From: an uncultured Hungatella sp.
GTDB taxonomy: Bacteria; Bacillota; Clostridia; Lachnospirales; Lachnospiraceae
Reading direction: 5' to 3'
Assembly (NCBI GenBank): GCA_910586845.1
Contig: CAJUJV010000011.1
Location: 1 to 42,603, forward strand
Length of the DNA: 42,603 bases
Made by a program: the position numbers and the translations under genes. The notes beneath the pieces were generated by a model, which searched no databases, was not told where the DNA came from, and was given only the letters and a program-made list of their open reading frames with translations. Below are positions 9,303 to 17,203 of the stretch, in pieces; the stretch's first letter is position 1; every line of letters starts with the position of its first letter.

Positions 9303-9923
9303 TTATGGTCTCTCCCTCAGCTCCTCCAGCACTCCTTTAAGCTTCTCCATATCCCCGTCTGCAAAACAGTACCCATCCATACCGCATTCCCTGGCTCCCT
9401 GAATATTAAGGGGCTGGTCGTCGATAAAAAAGCACTCCTCCGGCTTCAGATGAAACCGTTCAAACAGATGTCGGTACATTTCTTTCTGAGGTTTCATGCA
9501 TTTTACCTCGGCGGAGAACAGGATTCCGTCAAAGAGACCGATGCCGGGAATCACATCCCGGTAACAGTCCACCAGCCGGATGGCCGCATTGGAGCACAGG
9601 TAAAGCTTCCACCCCTGTTCCTTCAGAGACGCTGTCAGCTCTTCCATGCCCGGCACCGGCCACATACAGTACTCATGCCAGTGTTCCATACAGAGTCTGG
9701 CCGCCTCCCTGGCGTGGCCCTGGGGAAGCCGGGCCTGGATCCGTCTTAACGCTTCCTCATCGGAGATCACTCCCATGTCCAGCATGATCCACTCCGGAGA
9801 AATGAACACGGCTGTGTTTACCAGCTCCATCTCCGCCTCGTCTGCGGCAAATGCTCTGCTGGCCCGCCGGGAATCGTAGTACACCAGTACATTCCCCATA
9901 TCAAATACAAGATTTCTGATCAC
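9303..9923 (-). CDS. HAD-superfamily (subfamily IA, YihX-like) phosphatase
   Basis: The 206-residue soluble protein starts with the HAD nucleophile motif FDMGNVL, with D8 as nucleophile. The usual second Asp of DxD is replaced by Gly (D-x-G-N-V), the form seen in the YihX-like branch, which includes a glucose-1-phosphate phosphatase. Motif II (LYLCSNA), the motif III lysine (MKPQKEMY) and motif IV (ECFFIDDQPLN) follow in order. I expect a small sugar or nucleotide phosphatase but cannot name the substrate. It lies between the hairpin after yajC and the MATE gene. The ATG is preceded by AGGTGGA. Confidence 0.88.
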   Translation of the reverse strand: MIRNLVFDMGNVLVYYDSRRASRAFAADEAEMELVNTAVFISPEWIMLDMGVISDEEALRRIQARLPQGHAREAARLCMEHWHEYCMWPVPGMEELTASLKEQGWKLYLCSNAAIRLVDCYRDVIPGIGLFDGILFSAEVKCMKPQKEMYRHLFERFHLKPEECFFIDDQPLNIQGARECGMDGYCFADGDMEKLKGVLEELRERP

Positions 9924-9970
9924 CGTTCCACCTGTCCCTTTCTTTTATGTACCTGTTTAACAGGCCAATA

Positions 9971-10029
9971 CGGGCACAGACAGATTCCTGACAGAACTCC
10001 GTGTCCTGTCAGGGATATGGCTGTGCCCG
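9971..10029 (-). terminator. Two-tier hairpin downstream of yajC
   Basis: Outer arms 9971-9979 and 10021-10029 (CGGGCACAG / CTGTGCCCG) pair perfectly. Inner arms 9987-9994 and 10006-10013 (CCTGACAG / CTGTCAGG) also pair perfectly. It starts 11 bases past the yajC stop. There is no U tract on the minus strand, so it may slow or partly end transcription, or protect the 3' end, before the HAD gene. A small palindrome (CCTGTT-T-AACAGG, 9952-9964) follows. Confidence 0.55.
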
Positions 10030-10039
10030 CTATGATCTT

Positions 10040-10330
10040 TTATTCCGGCTTCTCCACCTGCACGATGGCAGTCTTCTGCATGGGGATCCGGCAGTTCTTA
10101 TTATTGCCGAACTCCACGATCACCGTATCGTCGGTCATGTCGATGACCACGCCGTAAAATCCGCTGGAGGTCAGGATGGTATCTCCCACGGCGATGCTCT
10201 CCATCAGCTCTGCCATCCTCTTTTTCTCCTTGTTCTGGGGACGGATGGCGATAAAATACATCATTCCTATAAGAAATGCCGCGTAAACTACCCAGAATCC
10301 GACTCCGCCCACACCACTTGCAGCTAACAT
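10040..10330 (-). CDS. yajC: Preprotein translocase accessory subunit YajC
   Basis: The 96-residue protein has one N-terminal membrane helix (about 10-28) followed by the family signature IRPQNKEKKRM. A small soluble domain follows with GDTILTSSGFYGVV and DDTVIVEFG. YajC associates with SecDF and the SecYEG channel at the membrane. The length and gene context (scfB-secDF-tgt-yajC) are normal for Clostridia. The ATG has a strong TAAGGAGGATT ribosome site and begins 57 bases after the tgt stop. Confidence 0.95.
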   Translation of the reverse strand: MLAASGVGGVGFWVVYAAFLIGMMYFIAIRPQNKEKKRMAELMESIAVGDTILTSSGFYGVVIDMTDDTVIVEFGNNKNCRIPMQKTAIVQVEKPE

Positions 10331-10387
10331 ATAAATCCTCCTTACCCGGTTTTTCTCCGCCTCGCAGGTAAAATCCGGTCTCTCAAA

Positions 10388-11536
10388 TTAATTTTCTCCG
10401 CCCGTCATACCGGCCAGCTTTTCGGCCTTATATTCATTATAACGATGCTCTTCGATCGCGTCGCGGATCTCTTCCATCATTTTATTATAAAAATACAAAT
10501 TATGCAAGACACATAATCTCATTCCCAGCATCTCTTTCGCCTTAAGAAGATGGCGGATGTAGGCCCTTGTGTAAGAACGGCAGGCAGGACAGGAACAGCC
10601 CTCCTCGATGGGGCGCGAATCCAGCTCGTACTTCTGGTTAAACAGATTCAGCTTTCCCCGGTTCGTGTACACATGGCCGTGGCGGCCGTTTCTGGAGGGA
10701 TACACACAGTCAAAGAAATCCACTCCCCGCTCCACCGATTCCAGAATATTGGCCGGCGTGCCCACTCCCATCAGGTACGTAGGCTTCTCCAGGGGAAGGC
10801 AGGGCACCGTCACGTCCAGGATCCGGTACATCTCCTCATGGCTCTCTCCCACAGCCAGACCTCCCAGGGCATAGCCGTCCAGGTCCATGGCGGACAGCTC
10901 TTTTGCATGGGCGATCCGAATGTCCTCAAAGGTTCCTCCCTGGTTGATACCGAACAGAAGCTGCTGCCGGTTGACGGTATCCGGCAGGGCGTTAAGTCTG
11001 TCCATCTCCTCCCTGCATCGCCTCAGCCACCTGGTAGTCCTGTCCACGGAGTTCTGCATGTACTCTCTTGTGGCAGGATGAGGAGGGCACTCGTCAAAGG
11101 CCATGGCGATGGTGGATCCCAGATTGGACTGGATCTGCATGCTCTCCTCAGGCCCCATAAAGATCTTTCTTCCGTCTATGTGGGAGTTAAAATACACCCC
11201 CTCCTCTTTGATCTTTCTCATACCGGCCAGAGAAAACACCTGAAATCCTCCGGAATCCGTCAGGATCGGCCGATCCCAGTTCATGAACCGGTGAAGGCCG
11301 CCGAACCTGCGGATCAGCCGGTCTCCCGTGCGTACATGGAGGTGGTAAGTATTGGACAGTTCCACCTGAGTGCCGATAGACCGAAGGTCATCGGTGGACA
11401 CGGCGCCCTTGATGGCGCCCACGGTCCCTACGTTCATGAACACCGGAGTCTCTATGATCCCGTGGACGGTCTTCACCTGAGCTCTCTTGGCCCGGCCGTC
11501 CCTGGCTATGATCTTATATTCCATTTTCTTTTCCAT
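10388..11536 (-). CDS. tgt: Queuine/preQ1 tRNA-guanine transglycosylase
   Basis: The enzyme swaps guanine-34 in the anticodon of tRNA Asp, Asn, His and Tyr for a 7-deazaguanine base. The 382-residue product shows LTDSGGFQVFSL (first catalytic Asp), FGINQGG, GGLAVGE, GVGTPANILE and the nucleophile segment FFDCVYPSRNGRHG. The zinc site is CSCPAC plus the histidine of LHNLYFY. An open frame extends to 11581, but I chose the ATG at 11536. It overlaps by one base the TGA that ends the original secF reading frame (TGATG), and homologues begin near this residue. That junction also shows the ancestral secDF gene reached tgt. Confidence 0.95.
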   Translation of the reverse strand: MEKKMEYKIIARDGRAKRAQVKTVHGIIETPVFMNVGTVGAIKGAVSTDDLRSIGTQVELSNTYHLHVRTGDRLIRRFGGLHRFMNWDRPILTDSGGFQVFSLAGMRKIKEEGVYFNSHIDGRKIFMGPEESMQIQSNLGSTIAMAFDECPPHPATREYMQNSVDRTTRWLRRCREEMDRLNALPDTVNRQQLLFGINQGGTFEDIRIAHAKELSAMDLDGYALGGLAVGESHEEMYRILDVTVPCLPLEKPTYLMGVGTPANILESVERGVDFFDCVYPSRNGRHGHVYTNRGKLNLFNQKYELDSRPIEEGCSCPACRSYTRAYIRHLLKAKEMLGMRLCVLHNLYFYNKMMEEIRDAIEEHRYNEYKAEKLAGMTGGEN

Positions 11537-11679
11537 CACTCTGCTTTGGCTGCTTTCTTCCTGGTGGTCAGAACATACCACAGGGCGCCTGTGATGCAGA
11601 TGGAAGAATAACCTCCGCAGATGATGCCGGCCATGAGCGGCAGGGCAAATTCACGGATAGAGGAGACTCCCAAAAGTAG
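11536..11679 (-). pseudogene. Out-of-frame remnant of the secF C-terminus
   Basis: In a frame different from the secDF open frame, 47 sense codons from 11679 to 11539 followed by TGA (11536-11538) encode a recognisable SecF tail: LLGVSSIREFALPLMAG, then a GGYSSI segment, then a polar Lys-rich end. This is the last transmembrane helix of SecF and its cytoplasmic end. It has no start codon of its own and joins directly to the point where the secDF frame is lost. I interpret it as the true 3' end of secDF, disconnected by a small deletion. Confidence 0.8.
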
Positions 11680-13636
11680 TCAGAGATGTGTTGATGCTCC
11701 TTGTAAAGGTCTCGGTAATGCTGCGATTTACCAGATCCTCCAGAGATTCCTTATGACTCTTCTCTCTCAGATTCTCTCTGATCCGGTCAAAAATCACGAT
11801 GGTGGCATTGATAGAATAGCCTACAATGGTCAGCATACAGGCGATAAATGTGGAACCCACGGACCATTTGGCCACCGCATAAAAGGTCAGGACTACCAGA
11901 ACGTCATGGACCAGAGCCAGGACCGCACTGGCCGCAAAGCGGATATCCTTAAACCGGAACCAGATATAGATCAGCATGCAGACAGTGGAGATAATGACTG
12001 CCACTACGGCATCCTTTTTCATCTCCTGACTCACGGCGCCTGATATGCTCTCCGCCGTGATCAGCTGTGCATCCACGCCGAATTCCTCCACCAGGGTCTG
12101 ATTCAGCGCCTGTCTCTGTTCCACGGACAGGGTCTTGGTCTTGATGATCACCTCATTGGTTCCGGCCACTTTCTGGGTCTGAACCTCCGGATCTCCCGTA
12201 ACCTTCTCCACCGCCGGCACTACCGTGGCAGAAATCTCTTCCAGGCTCATGTCCTCGTTAAAGGTCACATTGGTAGAGGTTCCGCCCTTGAAATCCATTC
12301 CGTAATTCAGCGCTCCCTTTCCGGAAGCCGCTCCCATTCCCATAACGCCCCAGCCTAAGACAATGGCTGCGATAGAGATGGCAAAGAATACTTTCTTTCT
12401 TCCCAAAAATCCTACAGGCTTTACCGCCTTTTTCACTCCGTAGAATTTCGCATCCTGGAACCCTACTGCATACAGAGCGTACAGGGCTCCCTTTGTCACA
12501 AACATAGCCGTAAACATAGACAGAATAATACCGATGGCCAGAGTGGAAGCAAATCCCTTGACCGTACCGGAACCTCTCCAGAACAGTACGACTGCCGCGA
12601 TCAGTGTTGTCACATTGCCGTCGATGATGGCAGACAGCGCCTTGGAAAAACCTGTTTTGACGGCAGACCTTACGGTCTTGCCCACGCCGACCTCTTCTTT
12701 AATCCTGGTGAAGATGATGACATTGGCATCCACTGCCATACCGATGGACAGGATGATACCTGCGATACCCGGCAGAGTCAGGGTCACCTCAAAGGCAGAC
12801 AGAAGGATCAGCTCCAGCCCCACATAAAGGCACAGGGCAAACACGGAAGCCACGCCCGGGATCCGGTAAGCCAGAACCATGAACAGGGCAACGATCAGAA
12901 AACCGATGGCAGCGGCCCGAAGGCTGGTGGCGATGGCCTCCTGTCCCAGCTTTGCTCCCACTACGTTGGACCGCAGCTCTTCCAGTTCCAGAGACAGGGA
13001 ACCGATGCGGATGGTGGCGGCCAGGTTGTCCGCCTCCTCATAGGACTCCATACCTTCGATGTAACACTCTCCCCCCGTGATCACGGAATTCACCCGCGGA
13101 AAGGATTTGATCTCATTGTCATAGATGATATAGATGATCTTGCCCAGATTCTCCTCCGTGGCTTTGGCAAAAGCTTCTGCTCCCTCCTGCGTGAATGTCA
13201 GATTCACCGTGTTCTCCCGGAGACCGTTCTTCTCGATGATGCCTGGTTTGGCGCTTGCCACCTGGTCGCCCGTGAGGATCACATTGCCTGCCTCATCCAT
13301 AAATACCAGAGAACCAGGTTTTCCCAGTTCCATCAGGACTGCATCCGCATCCTTTTCTCCGGGGATGTCGATGTTGATCCTGTTTCCGCCTTCCTGGTAA
13401 ACTTCTGCCTCAGTACTGTATTTCTCTACTCTCTGCTGCAGTTTATAGATGGTGTCAGACATCTCCTCAGCCGTAGGATCTTCTTTCAATGTCTGATAGG
13501 TGATACTGACGCCTCCCGCCAGGTCCAGTCCCAGTTTGATGTCATCCATGGTGTCGTAGCCGAAATAACCGAAGAGGCCCACACACAGCAGAATGGCAAG
13601 CAGGCCCAGAAGGCCCTTTCCCTTACTACTTTTCAT
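11651..13636 (-). CDS. secDF: SecD-SecF fusion, protein-export motor subunit (3' frameshifted)
   Basis: SecDF uses the proton gradient to pull exported proteins out of SecYEG. The SecD half has a first helix (about 10-30), the DIKLGLDLAGG signature, the large extracytoplasmic domain, then five helices with GIILSIGMAVDANVIIFTRI. The SecF half starts near 400, with MDFKGGTS, then VGYSINATIVIFDRIREN. The start is the ATG at 13636, behind AAAAAGGAGATAAGAATC; upstream in-frame codons overlap scfB. The frame ends in a short non-native tail (GSLLYP) just after TRSINTSLTTF. The expected fifth and sixth SecF helices are missing from this frame, and the sixth is found in another frame at 11536-11679. 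Fusion of SecD and SecF is normal in Firmicutes; the frame break is not. The cause may be real mutation or a sequence/assembly error. Confidence 0.9.
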   Translation of the reverse strand: MKSSKGKGLLGLLAILLCVGLFGYFGYDTMDDIKLGLDLAGGVSITYQTLKEDPTAEEMSDTIYKLQQRVEKYSTEAEVYQEGGNRINIDIPGEKDADAVLMELGKPGSLVFMDEAGNVILTGDQVASAKPGIIEKNGLRENTVNLTFTQEGAEAFAKATEENLGKIIYIIYDNEIKSFPRVNSVITGGECYIEGMESYEEADNLAATIRIGSLSLELEELRSNVVGAKLGQEAIATSLRAAAIGFLIVALFMVLAYRIPGVASVFALCLYVGLELILLSAFEVTLTLPGIAGIILSIGMAVDANVIIFTRIKEEVGVGKTVRSAVKTGFSKALSAIIDGNVTTLIAAVVLFWRGSGTVKGFASTLAIGIILSMFTAMFVTKGALYALYAVGFQDAKFYGVKKAVKPVGFLGRKKVFFAISIAAIVLGWGVMGMGAASGKGALNYGMDFKGGTSTNVTFNEDMSLEEISATVVPAVEKVTGDPEVQTQKVAGTNEVIIKTKTLSVEQRQALNQTLVEEFGVDAQLITAESISGAVSQEMKKDAVVAVIISTVCMLIYIWFRFKDIRFAASAVLALVHDVLVVLTFYAVAKWSVGSTFIACMLTIVGYSINATIVIFDRIRENLREKSHKESLEDLVNRSITETFTRSINTSLTTFGSLLYP

Positions 13637-13656
13637 GATTCTTATCTCCTTTTTCT

Positions 13657-15030
13657 TTACTCGGCCAAAGCCGCTTTTATCATAATTGAACACTCGATCC
13701 GTTTCTTCTGCATCTCGCAGCCGATATCATAGGCATCGGTGATAGATCCATGGAAGTGATAGGAATTGGCCGCACAGCCGCCGCTGCAGTAGAACCGCGC
13801 AAAACAGTTTCTGCATTTGTCCTTGGCATAGACATTGCACAGCTTAAACTCGTCTCTCAGGTCTGTGTTTGTGATACCGTCATCTACATTTCCCAGAAGA
13901 AATCCCTCCTGTCCCACAAACTGATGGCAGGGATACAGATCCCCCCATGGAGTCACTGCCAGATATTCGATGCCGGAACCGCAGCCCGACAGCCGCTTGG
14001 CCACACAGGGTCCCTGGTCCAGATCGATCATAAAGTGGAAGAAGTTAAAACCTCTTCCCTCCTTCCGGCGCTTCACATATTCCACTGCCAGTTTATCGTA
14101 CTCATCCAGGATCCGGGGCAGATCCTCCTCCCGGATAGCATAAGGCTCTTCGGGGGAGGCCACCACCGGCTCTATGGACATCTGTTTGAATCCCAGATCT
14201 GCAAAATGGAGCACATCTTCGGAAAAATCCAGATTATTCCTGGTAAAAGTTCCTCTCACATAATAGTTTGTCTGATTCCGGCTTTCGGCAAACTTCTGGA
14301 ATTTGGGAACGATCAGATCATAGCTGCCTGCTCCTTTGCGGAAAGGTCTCATCCTGTCATTGACCTCTTTCCTGCCATCCAGGCTCAGGACCACATTGCT
14401 CATCTCCCGGTTGCAGAACTCCATGATCTCGTCGTTCAGCAGGACTCCGTTGGTAGTCAGAGTAAAGCGGAAACGCTTGTTATGAATCTCTTCCCGGGAA
14501 CGTCCGTACTCTACCAGCTGTTTCACCACTTCCCAGTTCATCAGCGGCTCCCCGCCGAAGAAATCCACCTCCAGGTTCCGCCTGCTTCCAGAGCCGGCTA
14601 TAAGAAAATCCAGGGCCTTCTTTCCCACCTCAAAGCTCATAACCGCCCGCCGTCCGTGGTATTCTCCTTCCTCGGCAAAACAGTACCTGCAGGCCAGATT
14701 ACAGTCGTGGGCAATGTGGAGGCACAGGGCCTTTACCACAGTCTTTCTCTTCTTGAAATCAATGACATAGTCCTGATATTCTTCCCTGTCGATCAGCTCC
14801 TGGATATCCGAAAGAGCATCCTCTATGTCAGACAGCTCATAGGTGCCCGAAAGGCGGTTTACGACTTCCTCTCTCAGCTCTTCGGGAATCGGTTCCGGTT
14901 TTTCCAGATCCTCCAGTCTCTCCGACAGACAGGCAACGGCATCATAGACCACATCTTCCACTACATGGACGGCGCCGCTGTTCACATCCATGATAATATC
15001 ATACCCATTATTTTTATACTGATGAATCAC
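13657..15030 (-). CDS. scfB: Radical SAM SCIFF peptide maturase
   Basis: The 457-residue enzyme installs thioether cross-links in the ScfA peptide. It has an N-terminal peptide-recognition region (about 1-95) and a radical SAM core with the 4Fe-4S motif C110-x3-C114-x2-C117. FFGGEPLMNW and LTTNGVLL follow. A C-terminal SPASM/twitch region carries many cysteines (GPCVAKRLSGCGSG, YPCHQF, CNVYAKDKCRNCFARFYCSGGCA) for two auxiliary clusters. Such six-Cys-in-forty-five maturases are close to universal in Clostridia. The start is GTG with an AAGGAGAGAG site. The gene lies 137 bases behind scfA, separated by a hairpin, and just before secDF, which is the common context. Confidence 0.96.
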   Translation of the reverse strand: MIHQYKNNGYDIIMDVNSGAVHVVEDVVYDAVACLSERLEDLEKPEPIPEELREEVVNRLSGTYELSDIEDALSDIQELIDREEYQDYVIDFKKRKTVVKALCLHIAHDCNLACRYCFAEEGEYHGRRAVMSFEVGKKALDFLIAGSGSRRNLEVDFFGGEPLMNWEVVKQLVEYGRSREEIHNKRFRFTLTTNGVLLNDEIMEFCNREMSNVVLSLDGRKEVNDRMRPFRKGAGSYDLIVPKFQKFAESRNQTNYYVRGTFTRNNLDFSEDVLHFADLGFKQMSIEPVVASPEEPYAIREEDLPRILDEYDKLAVEYVKRRKEGRGFNFFHFMIDLDQGPCVAKRLSGCGSGIEYLAVTPWGDLYPCHQFVGQEGFLLGNVDDGITNTDLRDEFKLCNVYAKDKCRNCFARFYCSGGCAANSYHFHGSITDAYDIGCEMQKKRIECSIMIKAALAE

Positions 15031-15064
15031 TTACTCTCTCCTTTTTACGGTGTAAACATGCAAC

Positions 15065-15109
15065 GTAAGAATACCCCTACAATCCCTCGGACCGTAGGGG
15101 CATTCTTAC
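15065..15109 (-). promoter_or_regulatory. Intercistronic hairpin between scfA and scfB
   Basis: The arms 15065-15080 and 15094-15109 are 16 bases each with one mismatch, around a 13-base loop. On the minus strand it follows scfA and precedes the scfB ribosome site by about 25 bases. There is no U tract after it, so a full terminator is unlikely. It fits a read-through attenuator or an mRNA-protecting stem that would let the peptide be made in excess over the enzyme. Confidence 0.6.
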
Positions 15110-15167
15110 AGTGCACATCCCGGTATACCCTATGACCTCTGCATCAGGCAATACAGACGCCGGCATA

Positions 15168-15314
15168 CTAACGGCTGCTGTTCTCACAGCTCTGGTTTCC
15201 TACTGTGCAGGATGTCTTGCAGGCGGACTGGCAGGAAGTCTGGCACTCTCCGCAGCCGCCGTTCTTCATGGTATTCTTCAGGGTGTTATTGCTTAAGGTC
15301 TTCACTTTCTTCAT
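15168..15314 (-). CDS. scfA: SCIFF ribosomal natural product precursor peptide
   Basis: The 48-residue peptide begins MKKVKTLSNNTLKN, the conserved leader of the SCIFF family, and ends in a core with six cysteines at 21, 24, 28, 32, 36 and 43. ScfB links these cysteines to nearby residues by thioether bonds. The start at 15314 is favoured because GGAGGG sits 10 bases upstream; an upstream in-frame ATG at 15323 is too close to that site. The gene is first in the run scfA-scfB-secDF-tgt-yajC. The role of the finished product is not known. Confidence 0.95.
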   Translation of the reverse strand: MKKVKTLSNNTLKNTMKNGGCGECQTSCQSACKTSCTVGNQSCENSSR

Positions 15315-15350
15315 GGTATGCATCCCTCCGTTTTCTGACTGAACTTTCAT

Positions 15351-15379
15351 AGTATATCACAAGTCCTCCGTTCGCGCAA
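15351..15379 (-). promoter_or_regulatory. Predicted scfA promoter
   Basis: On the minus strand TTGCGC (15374-15379) lies 17 bases before TATACT (15351-15356), with an extended -10 (TGA directly before TATACT). The predicted transcript starts near 15344, about 30 bases before the scfA start. The -35 matches only three of six positions, which the extended -10 could offset. Confidence 0.6.
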
Positions 15380-15384
15380 GAACT

Positions 15385-16752
15385 TCAATGGTTCTCGTCG
15401 TAAAAATAACAGCCGCAGCGCCCGTTTTCCTTCACTTTATACAGTGCACGGTCCGCCTTGTTGTAAAGATCGTCTGAAAATCCCTTTTCCGAAAATGCGG
15501 CGCCTACGCTGAGAGAGATCTTCGGAAGACCGTCCGTAGGATTCTGCAGAGTCCTGTTGATATTATCCACTTTGCTCTGAATCACCGGCTGCATCTCTTT
15601 GGTGCAGTTTACCATGATCACGGCAAATTCGTCTCCGCCGATCCTGGCCACATAGTCTCCGGAGCGGAAGGCCTCGCTGATGATCCCGGCCGTCTTTTTA
15701 AGGATCTGATCCCCCACCTCATGACCGTAGCCGTCATTGATGTTCTTGAATTTGTCCACATCGATGATCAGCAGGCTTACGGGATCGGAAGAGGCTTTCA
15801 GAAGCTCTTTCATCTGCTCAAACGCTCCTCTGTTTATGACTCCCGTGAGAGGATCGTGCTCTGCCTTATGGCGCAGCAGCACCTCGTTGGCCGCATTGAC
15901 CTCATAGATGTCATTATATGTGAGAGCCAGATACTTGAATTCATAAGACCCGGCGATCTCCAGCATCTTTTCCTGTTTGATACAGTTTATGTAAATCTGA
16001 AGAGGCTTTACAATAAGCGTAATCACCAGAATAAAGGTAATGGTATTGAGTATGAACAGCACGCTGATACAGATCCTCTGCTGGCCCATGATCTTCTTCA
16101 GTTCCAGGGAGCTGCCCGTCTGCCTGTCCCTGGTCCACTCCATAACCGCATTGAGAAAATAATCTGTATTGCTCCTGATCAGCTCCTTGACTTCCTCATA
16201 GCCGTCATCAAACACCATGTCCCTGGCCGTCCTGACCATCTCATCAGGCCCCATCTCCTCATCCCGGCTCAGGAGTACCACATCCTGAACCTCCTGGGGA
16301 AGGGAAGACAGATCCCTGTTCTGAGCCGCGGCGATAAGCCCCATGGCATAGATCTCCCGCTCCATCAGCTGGTTGGAATTTTCCAGAGCCTTTTCGAGAT
16401 ACTCATAAGCCTCGGGCCCGTTCTCGTATCCTCTCAGGTCTTCCAGAGCCTTCTCCCTGCGCCTGGTCATATTCTTCTCTTCGAAGTATGCCTCCATATA
16501 TTGGGGTTCCATGGTGACCGTATACAGGCGGACCTGATCCGTCAGATGGTCGGAAGCCTCCCTCACCATGGCGGCATCCTTCTCACACCGGATATAATCC
16601 TCCGTGGCCTGAGTCAGCTTTTCATATTTTACGGATATGTGGTAAGTCATATAGATGAGAACCACATACAGTACTGCAGCCGCCAGGATCATGGCATAAT
16701 TCATCGTGCGGATCTTGATTCCCCTGACCTGGTACTTCCCCTCTTTTCTCAT
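15385..16752 (-). CDS. Membrane diguanylate cyclase with four-helix sensor
   Basis: The 455-residue protein makes cyclic di-GMP from two GTP. It has a helix at about 17-39, a mostly helical extracytoplasmic sensor region (about 40-225), a second helix (about 228-252), a short coil, and a GGDEF domain (about 290-452). The active site is GGDEF at 372-376. An inhibitory-site motif R363-x-x-D366 lies five residues before it, so product feedback is likely. HDPLTGVINR marks the domain start. No EAL or HD-GYP phosphodiesterase is seen in the window. The ATG has a GCGGAGGATATC site. It is divergent from the small membrane gene at 16840. Confidence 0.93.
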   Translation of the reverse strand: MRKEGKYQVRGIKIRTMNYAMILAAAVLYVVLIYMTYHISVKYEKLTQATEDYIRCEKDAAMVREASDHLTDQVRLYTVTMEPQYMEAYFEEKNMTRRREKALEDLRGYENGPEAYEYLEKALENSNQLMEREIYAMGLIAAAQNRDLSSLPQEVQDVVLLSRDEEMGPDEMVRTARDMVFDDGYEEVKELIRSNTDYFLNAVMEWTRDRQTGSSLELKKIMGQQRICISVLFILNTITFILVITLIVKPLQIYINCIKQEKMLEIAGSYEFKYLALTYNDIYEVNAANEVLLRHKAEHDPLTGVINRGAFEQMKELLKASSDPVSLLIIDVDKFKNINDGYGHEVGDQILKKTAGIISEAFRSGDYVARIGGDEFAVIMVNCTKEMQPVIQSKVDNINRTLQNPTDGLPKISLSVGAAFSEKGFSDDLYNKADRALYKVKENGRCGCYFYDENH

Positions 16753-16839
16753 GATATCCTCCGCAATTGTCCGGAACTCTTGTACATATCTCTCTGTCTG
16801 TCTGAATATACTGAACCAACAAACATAGAAGGAGTCTTT

Positions 16840-17199
16840 ATGGAACCATCTGCTCCAAGAGTATTACTGCGTTCCCTGTTATTTTCCTATATTCTGTCGG
16901 GCCTCCTGCTGCTGGCGGCTTCTTTTGCCCTCTACCGGTTCCGGCTGAAAGAAAGCCAGGTGCAGATCGCAGTCAATCTGGTCTATCTGCTGTCCTGTGC
17001 CCTGGCCGGGTTTCTCATGGGAAAGGGAATTCGGAAACGCCGTTTTTTCTGCGGGCTTCTGGCAGGGTTTTCCTACTTTCTGATCCTGCTTGCCGTATCC
17101 TTTGTTCTGAACAGAGGGCTCGGCACCGACACTCCGCGGATTCTCACCACTCTGGCCTTCTGCGTGGGCAGCGGGATCATCGGGGGAGTCTCCAGCTAG
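16840..17199 (+). CDS. Small four-helix membrane protein, TIGR04086 (YrzE)-like
   Basis: The 119-residue protein has four hydrophobic helices with short loops, the second ending in a basic GKGIRKRRF turn, and the last carrying GSGIIGG. Length, helix spacing and glycine-rich ends resemble the TIGR04086/YrzE family of Firmicutes membrane proteins, whose function is unknown. The open frame runs far upstream, but the ATG at 16840 follows AGAAGGAG at the right distance and the hydrophobic pattern starts there. Its stop lies only 4 bases from the stop of the convergent CNNM gene. Confidence 0.75.
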   Translation: MEPSAPRVLLRSLLFSYILSGLLLLAASFALYRFRLKESQVQIAVNLVYLLSCALAGFLMGKGIRKRRFFCGLLAGFSYFLILLAVSFVLNRGLGTDTPRILTTLAFCVGSGIIGGVSS

Positions 17200-17203
17200 T
17201 ACC

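Noticed and set aside
9952..9964. Palindrome CCTGTT-T-AACAGG as a repressor operator
   Set aside because: It is short, isolated and has no promoter next to it; chance is a sufficient explanation.
15721..16839. A 492-codon plus-strand frame covering the GGDEF gene
   Set aside because: Only the last 119 codons, after a proper ribosome site, look like a real membrane protein; the rest is antisense to the cyclase gene.
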